Under the pieces are notes generated by a model that was not told the DNA's origin, ran no database searches, and was given only the letters and a program-made list of their open reading frames with translations. Positions 42,482-47,487 of a stretch of 47,487 bases of DNA are shown here, one piece after another. The position numbers were made by a program, and so were the translations under genes. Source of the DNA: Streptomyces phyllanthi (GTDB lineage Bacteria; Actinomycetota; Actinomycetes; Streptomycetales; Streptomycetaceae); contig NZ_VJZE01000015.1 in NCBI RefSeq assembly GCF_009377205.1, positions 1 through 47,487 on the forward strand. The letters run 5' to 3'. The stretch's first letter is position 1, and every line of letters starts with the position of its first letter.

Positions 42482-42498
42482 TGCGAAACACTTTCGGA
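42482..42498. promoter_or_regulatory. LacI-type operator 3 (propeller-lectin gene)
   Basis: TGCGAAAC-A-CTTTCGGA, matching operator 2 except at two central bases. It lies 217 bp before the GTG of the secreted propeller enzyme; the intervening sequence holds no other gene. Confidence 0.7.
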
Positions 42499-42715
42499 AA
42501 CGTACCGGTGACAAAGCGGTCTCTCGTCCCAATACTTTTCCCCACCCGGCTTACGCCTCATCGACCGGATTGCATCGATGCGTAATCGCCGCGGGCCGCA
42601 TGCCGCAGTCGACAGTTCGGTATTCACGTCCGGCTCTGCGGTCATTCCCCGTCGGTCACGGAGTTTGTCCTCTCAATTGCCGTGGCCGTCAACCCGTACG
42701 TTCAGAGGAGCCGCA

Positions 42716-44905
42716 GTGAGACAAACATGGGCACGGAGGGCTCTCGCGACAGCGACAGCCTTCGGCGTCGGCGTGGGACTCGCCCTCGCCTCCACGGGCA
42801 GCGCGTCGGCGTATCAGCCGAGCCAGACGAACCTGTACGTGTCGCAGGATTCCGCCACGTGCAACAAGAAGCCCTGTGTTCTGTACCCGAAGACGGCTCA
42901 GCTGCCGAGCGGCCGGATCGTCGCGTCGTTCGAGAACAGCAAGGGCGACCCGGTGGGCCAGACCCTGCCGGTCTACAAGAGTGACGACGACGGTACGACG
43001 TGGCAGAAGCTGTCCGACGTCAAGGCTCCCGCGTATCTGTCCAGTGACTCGCAGTACGCGAAGTACACCAGCAACTGGACCAACCCCTACCTCTATGTGC
43101 TCCCGCAGGACGTCGGAGCGCTGCAGGCCGGCACGCTGCTTCTCGCGAGCGTCGTCTCGGGGGACGACTACTACTACAAGGAGCGCAAGGCCGCCGACCC
43201 GAACTGGACGCCCACCGCCGACGGCGACCGCAAGGACATCGCGATCGCCCTGTACGCCAGCACGGACGACGGTGCGACGTGGGACTTCCAGAACATCATC
43301 GCCACCGGCGGCTGGCAGGGCATCAACCCCTCGAGCGCCAACACGAACCGGCAGAGGGACCCTGTCTGGGAGCCGTACCTGGTGGCCCGCAACGGAAAGC
43401 TCGTCGCCTACTACTCCGACGAGCAGGAGTACCTCGGCTTCGACGCCACCACCGGTGTACCGAACCGTGACCCTGATGACGACACGGCCACGGACCCCGG
43501 GTTCCAGATCCTCGTGCACCGGACCTGGGGCGGCGGCAGCACGTCCTGGACCCAACCGATCGTCGACGTCCCGGGCACGACCGACACCGTGGGCGGCAAG
43601 ACACTGATCGGCAACGGACGTCCGGGCATGACGACGATCGCCGAGACGACCGACGGGAAATGGCTGCTCACCTACGAGTACTGGGGCGGTGGAACGGACA
43701 CCCGGTACCGGCTCGCGGACGACCCGCTGAAGTTCTATCCGAACACTGTGACGGACCAGCCCGTCACCAATCTGCCCGTGCCCTCAGGGGGGCGCAGGCT
43801 GTCCACGAGCGGCAGCCCGGTGCTCGTCCAGCTCCCGGACGGACGGATCGCCTACAACGCCAACGGCAGCGGCAGTGTCTGGGTGAACGAGTCCGGTAAG
43901 AGCGACGGCACCTGGAAGGAGTACCGGACGGCGATCACCAACGGTTACAGCCGCAATCTCCAGTACGTGGAGGGCACGGGACGCGTCCTCATCCTCCAGG
44001 CCGACTTCAGCACCGGCTACGGGCCCATCCGTTACGCCGAGGTCGACCTCGGCCGGTCCGACGGTGCCTATTACACCCTCGTCAACCGCGCCACCGGTCA
44101 GGCGCTCAGCCCCGACGCCGGCAAGACGCAGGACGCGAACCTCACCGGAGACGTCCCCGACCTCGTCCTGAAGGACCGGAACGCGGCCGACGACCTGCAG
44201 CGCTGGCACACCACGGCCAAGGGCAGCAACGTCACCCTGCTCAACAAGGCCGGTGGCCGCTCGGTCGCCATCTGGACCGGCAGCGCGACAGCCGGACAGA
44301 AGCTCGCCCAGTGGGTCGACGACGGAGCCACCGACAAGCAGTGGACCCTCGTCCCCTCAACCGACGGCCACTACAAGCTCCGGTCGGTCCGCAACACGAG
44401 TCTGTTCATGACGGGCGCGACCGCGAACGGCTCCGTCACCCTGGGCACGTCGATCGACGCGTCGACGAACGCCGCGGCCGACGACTCGCAGGAGTGGCAG
44501 CTGGTCCAGGACCCGCTGCCGACGGACGGCACCTTCACCCTCAAGGGCGCCAACTCCGGACGCTGCCTCGACGTCCCGGGCGGCCAGACGGGCGTGCAGG
44601 TACAGATCTGGGACTGCTCCGGGAACGCGAACCAGACCATCACGCAGACCACGGCGGGTGAGCTCCGCGTCGCCGGCAAGTGCCTGGCGGCCGATGGTGA
44701 TGGCACCACCGCGGGCACCAAGCTGATCCTGTGGACCTGCAACGGCAAGACCAGCCAGAAGTGGTGGTCCCGACTGGACGGATCCGTCATCAACCGCTCC
44801 AACGGCCTGGCGATCGACGTCACCAACTGGGGGACCGCCAACGGGTCGAAGGTCCAGCTGTGGACGGCTCTCGGCAACGCCACCCAGAGGTGGAGCCGGG
44901 CCTAG
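42716..44905 (+). CDS. Secreted Asp-box propeller enzyme (sialidase/GH93-like) with ricin-type lectin domain
   Basis: 729 residues from GTG 42716 (AGAGGAG 5 nt upstream). A signal peptide ends ASA-YQ at about 32/33. The catalytic propeller region (about 35-470) has two Asp boxes, SDDDGTTW and STDDGATW, plus WEPYLVARNGKLVAYYSDEQ and GRPGMTTIAETTDGKWLLTY, which recall exo-arabinanase (GH93) and sialidase-like folds. The C-terminal region (about 480-729) carries repeated QxW-type motifs (QRW, KQW, QEW, QKW, QRW) of one or two ricin-B/CBM13 trefoils for glycan binding. It probably releases sugars outside the cell for the importer upstream. Enzyme specificity is uncertain. Confidence 0.83.
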   Translation: MRQTWARRALATATAFGVGVGLALASTGSASAYQPSQTNLYVSQDSATCNKKPCVLYPKTAQLPSGRIVASFENSKGDPVGQTLPVYKSDDDGTTWQKLSDVKAPAYLSSDSQYAKYTSNWTNPYLYVLPQDVGALQAGTLLLASVVSGDDYYYKERKAADPNWTPTADGDRKDIAIALYASTDDGATWDFQNIIATGGWQGINPSSANTNRQRDPVWEPYLVARNGKLVAYYSDEQEYLGFDATTGVPNRDPDDDTATDPGFQILVHRTWGGGSTSWTQPIVDVPGTTDTVGGKTLIGNGRPGMTTIAETTDGKWLLTYEYWGGGTDTRYRLADDPLKFYPNTVTDQPVTNLPVPSGGRRLSTSGSPVLVQLPDGRIAYNANGSGSVWVNESGKSDGTWKEYRTAITNGYSRNLQYVEGTGRVLILQADFSTGYGPIRYAEVDLGRSDGAYYTLVNRATGQALSPDAGKTQDANLTGDVPDLVLKDRNAADDLQRWHTTAKGSNVTLLNKAGGRSVAIWTGSATAGQKLAQWVDDGATDKQWTLVPSTDGHYKLRSVRNTSLFMTGATANGSVTLGTSIDASTNAAADDSQEWQLVQDPLPTDGTFTLKGANSGRCLDVPGGQTGVQVQIWDCSGNANQTITQTTAGELRVAGKCLAADGDGTTAGTKLILWTCNGKTSQKWWSRLDGSVINRSNGLAIDVTNWGTANGSKVQLWTALGNATQRWSRA

Positions 44906-44916
44906 TTCGCGCCGGT

Positions 44917-44945
44917 GGGGTGCGGTCCGAGGGGGACCGCACCCC
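44917..44945 (+). terminator. Terminator of propeller-lectin gene
   Basis: GGGGTGCGGTCC (44917-44928) and its exact complement (44934-44945): 12-bp stem, 5-nt loop, 12 bp after the stop codon. Confidence 0.85.
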
Positions 44946-44964
44946 GCTGAACGCGGTTCCGGAG

Positions 44965-45117
44965 CTACGCGAGTCGCCTGAAGAACCCGCGGATGTCGGC
45001 GCTGAGCAGGTCCGGCTCCTCCATGGCGGGGAAGTGGCCGCCGAGGTCGAACTCTGACCAGCATGTGATGTCGTTCAGGGTTTCGGGGTACCGCCGAGGC
45101 GCCCGGAAGCCGACGTG
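44965..45117 (-). pseudogene. Epoxide-hydrolase-type alpha/beta hydrolase, 3' fragment
   Basis: The minus strand reads FRAPRRYPETLNDITCWSEF, then DLGGHFPAMEEPDLLSADIRGFF and a stop at 44965. This is the GGHFAAxEEP catalytic-His segment and the end of an epoxide hydrolase. Everything before residue 50 from the end is absent; it joins a P450 fragment. Confidence 0.7.
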
Positions 45118-45262
45118 TAGGCCATGAACTCCCCCATCGCCGCCCGCGCGTCGTCGCCGCCCTGCGCGGAACTGATCCGCTCGGACCATCCCCGCGGGAG
45201 CTCCCGGTCCTCCAGGGGCGCCCCGAGCAGCTCGCAGATCGCCATTGCGGGGAGAGAGAACC
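45118..45262 (-). pseudogene. Cytochrome P450 internal fragment
   Basis: The minus strand reads FSLPAMAICELLGAPLEDRE and then WSERISSAQGGDDARAAM, which matches the LPxxVICELLGVPxEDR region between helices D and F of bacterial P450s. No heme-binding or other part is present. Confidence 0.7.
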
Positions 45263-46717
45263 GCAGCGGGCGCGGTGGTCGTCGCCGTGCTGATCGCCCT
45301 GACCCTCGTCCGGGCATTCCTCGGGTTCTGGCCGAACGCGGTGCTGTCGCGTCGTACGCGCAAGGGATCCGAGCCGGACGACAAGGCCGAAACGCGCGGG
45401 AGGACCCTGCGAGGCAGGAGGCCCCTGCCGCGAAAGAAGAATTCCGTGGCCCGCAGCAGCGCCAGGGCCGACGTCGTCGTGGCCCTCGGGAGCGGGGAGA
45501 CGGACGAGAAGGAGCGGGACAACCTGGGTACCCGCTGGGCCCGCTTCGTCCTGCGCCGCCCTCTTCCCGTACTGATCCTCGGCGTCCTGGGCCTCGGCGG
45601 CCTCGCTCTTCCGGCGACGGGCCTGCAGCTGGGCATGCCGGGCGACGAGGCCAAGTCCACCTCCACCACCGAGCGCCGGGCCTACGACGCCCTGGCCGAG
45701 GGCTTCGGCCCCGGCTTCAACGGCCCGCTGACCATCGTCGTGGACGCGAAGGGATCCGCCGACCCGAAGGCCGCCGTGAGCACGATCAGCGAGGAGATCG
45801 GCGCCACGAAGGGGATCGTCTCCGTCTCGCAGGCGCGCTTCAACGAGGCCGGTGACACCGCGGTGTTCATGGCCACCCCGTCCACCAGCCCCACAGACGA
45901 GAAGACCAAGACCCTGGTCAAGACCATCCGTGACGAACGTCCCGCAATCGAGTCGGCGACGGACGCGTCCTTCGAGGTCACCGGTACCACCGCGCTGAAC
46001 ATCGACATGGCCGAGAAGGTCCAGGCGGCACTCGTCCCGTACCTGGTCGTGGTGGTCGGTCTCGCGGTCCTCCTGCTGCTGGTGGTCTTCCGGTCGCTGC
46101 TCGTCCCGCTGAAGGCGGCCCTCGGCTTCCTGCTGTCGGTGCTGGCGTCCATCGGTGTGGTCGTCCTGGTCTTCCAGCAGGGGCACGGTGCGGAACTGCT
46201 GGGCGCGGAGACCACCGGCCCGATCATGAGCATGATGCCGATCTTCCTGGTGGGTATCGTCTTCGGGCTGGCCATGGACTACGAGGTCTTCCTCGTCTCG
46301 CGGATGCGGGAGGCGTACACCCACGGTGAGGCGGCAAGGCAGGCGGTGGTGTCGGGGTTCCGCCACAGTGCCCGGGTGGTGGTGGCCGCCGCGCTGATCA
46401 TGATCGCGGTGTTCGCCGGGTTCATCGGCGAGAGCGATTCCATGATCATGATGATCGGGTTCGGCCTCGCCTCCGCGGTACTGCTCGACGCCTTCGTCGT
46501 CCGCATGGCGATCGTGCCCGCCGTGCTCGCCCTGCTCGGCGACAAGGCGTGGTGGCTGCCGAAGTGGCTGGACCGGTTCCTGCCTCGGGTCGATGTGGAG
46601 GGTGAGGCCCTCAGCCGCCGCCCGGCCGACGCCCAGAGCTCTGCCCCTGCCCCTGCCCCGGACCTGGACCCGGACCTGGACCCGACGCCGGACGAGCCGG
46701 TCGGCGTGCGTGTCTGA
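45263..46717 (+). pseudogene. MMPL-family transporter, N-terminally truncated
   Basis: The sequence begins in mid-protein with AGAVVVAVLIALTLVRAFLG, a helix that normally ends the first RND half, then a cytoplasmic linker and the whole second half. That half has ARFVLRRPLPVLILGVLGLG, GDEAKSTSTTERRAYDALAE, MSMMPIFLVGIVFGLAMDYE and VSRMREAYTHGEAARQAVV, plus a Pro/Asp-rich tail. About 480 of a usual 700-plus residues remain. No promoter or clear start precedes it (only a TTG at 45245 inside the P450 fragment). Probably not functional, though the open frame is intact. Confidence 0.75.
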
Positions 46718-46740
46718 CCTGGCACCCACCCGTCCACGGC

Positions 46741-46766
46741 CCGCCCGAGGCAAGGACCTCGGGCGG
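46741..46766 (+). terminator. Stem-loop after MMPL remnant
   Basis: CCGCCCGAGG (46741-46750) and CCTCGGGCGG (46757-46766) form a 10-bp stem with a 6-nt loop. Confidence 0.7.
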
Positions 46767-46846
46767 CCCGGACGGCCGTCGTCCCAGGGCGACGGCGACC
46801 ATGGATCCAGCACCCCACCGGGAGCATCCTCACCGGGAGAGACACG

Positions 46847-47487
46847 ATGACGAGCAACCTCGAGCGTCACTCGGAACGTCGTCCGCGCGTCGTGGACACG
46901 GCGATGTACCTGGCACTGTTCGGCTGCGTGGCCCTCGGTGCCTCGCTCAATTTCCCCGGTATGGATCTGCCTAAGGACGACTGGCCCGCCGTACTCCTCG
47001 CCGGGATCTCCTGCCTCGGACTGCTGAAGGCACGCGACCACCCGCGCAGCGCCCTCGCCGTGGCCACGACCTGCACGGTGGCCACCGGCGCCCTGGGCTA
47101 TCTGCTCACCCCCCTGCTGCTGGCGCCCCTGATGATGGCGCTGTACTGGCTGGCTCTCAGTACCGATCCCAGGACCACGCGTATGTACGGCGTGACGGTC
47201 ATGGCCATGGTGGTGATCACGACGCTGCTCGACAAACCAACGACCGACATGCTGCTGCTGCGCACCCTCGGTCCCATCCTGTGGCTGCTCCTGCCCATGG
47301 TCGGCGGCGGCAGATCTCGCCTGCGGCACGCCTACACCGAGTCCGTCCAGGCGCGTGCCGCGCACGCCGAGCGCACCCGCGAGGAGGAGGCCCGCCTGCG
47401 CGTGGCCGAGGAACGCATGCGCATCGCGCGCGAACTCCACGACGTCGTCGCCCACCACATGGCCGTGGCCAACGCGCAGGCCGGCAC
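46847..47487 (+). CDS. Sensor histidine kinase, NarL/DesK type (partial)
   Basis: Starts at ATG 46847 (GGGAGAGA upstream) and runs off the right edge after 213 codons. The N-terminal region has about four to five membrane helices (within residues 18-155). A coiled linker follows (HAERTREEEARLRVAEERMR), and then the HisKA_3 box RIARELHDVVAHHMAVANAQ, where the His in ELHD is the phosphorylation site. A cognate LuxR-type response regulator is expected just beyond the window. Confidence 0.92.
   Translation, partial: MTSNLERHSERRPRVVDTAMYLALFGCVALGASLNFPGMDLPKDDWPAVLLAGISCLGLLKARDHPRSALAVATTCTVATGALGYLLTPLLLAPLMMALYWLALSTDPRTTRMYGVTVMAMVVITTLLDKPTTDMLLLRTLGPILWLLLPMVGGGRSRLRHAYTESVQARAAHAERTREEEARLRVAEERMRIARELHDVVAHHMAVANAQAG

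Noticed and set aside
44357..47458. Very long minus-strand open frame (over 1000 codons) opposite the propeller, MMPL and kinase genes
   Set aside because: It is antisense to well-supported genes, is low-complexity (His/Arg/Gly/Asp) and has no family motifs; such frames are by-products of extreme third-position G/C bias.

Overview
The window reads as chromosome of a Streptomyces-like actinomycete. G and C dominate codon third positions, GTG and TTG starts are frequent, and it carries lineage markers such as a DUF5999 gene, a DUF6299 secreted protein, an NB-ARC/TPR protein and an FxSxx-COOH peptide system. No rRNA, tRNA, CRISPR array or complete insertion sequence was seen. All functions are read from sequence motifs; no database search was run.

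Layout. (1) 1-3316: a five-gene operon on the minus strand (sulfotransferase, small unknown protein, GT4 glycosyltransferase, cysC, cysD). Successive genes overlap by 4 bp, and a sigma-E-like promoter lies in front. It couples PAPS supply to transfer of sulfate onto what is probably an envelope glycan. (2) 3348-7550: a PaaX regulator, an aryl-CoA ligase, an acyl-CoA dehydrogenase and a RidA protein, probably part of an aromatic-CoA pathway. (3) 7594-16803: mostly single conserved genes (DUF5999, DUF6299, exported beta-carbonic anhydrase, DHA2 transporter, SGNH hydrolase, ABM protein, CutA, NfeD plus flotillin), with a degenerate 18-bp minisatellite at about 11246-11600. (4) 17008-23572: a membrane-anchored NB-ARC/TPR protein, a broken hydrolase, then an AAC(3)-type acyltransferase, an FxsB-type radical SAM/SPASM enzyme and an FxsA precursor peptide ending in FNSSL. 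The C-terminal domain of FxsB has lost its HExxH motif. A possible 27-codon upstream ORF ends on the fxsA start codon.

(5) 23600-29308: a patchwork of two TetR/SDR pairs with recognisable operators, set among remnants of PP2C, ALDH, MFS and TetR genes. (6) 29309-44945: a carbohydrate island. It has two paralogous LacI regulators flanking a GH95 enzyme, a CUT1 ABC transporter, a GH3 enzyme, L-fuconate dehydratase and a secreted two-Asp-box propeller enzyme with a ricin-type lectin domain. A 17-bp palindrome, TGCGAAAG-T-CTTTCGCA, occurs with small changes before GH95, before the transporter operon and before the propeller gene, so one LacI regulon probably ties them together. The last steps of the fucose operon have collapsed into three fused gene fragments (41219-42439). 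(7) 44965-46717: epoxide hydrolase, P450 and MMPL fragments joined end to end. The window ends inside a histidine kinase gene.

Two themes stand out: a compact RiPP locus (FxsA/FxsB/AAC(3)), and many truncated or chimeric genes concentrated between 19.5 and 29 kb and between 41 and 46.7 kb.
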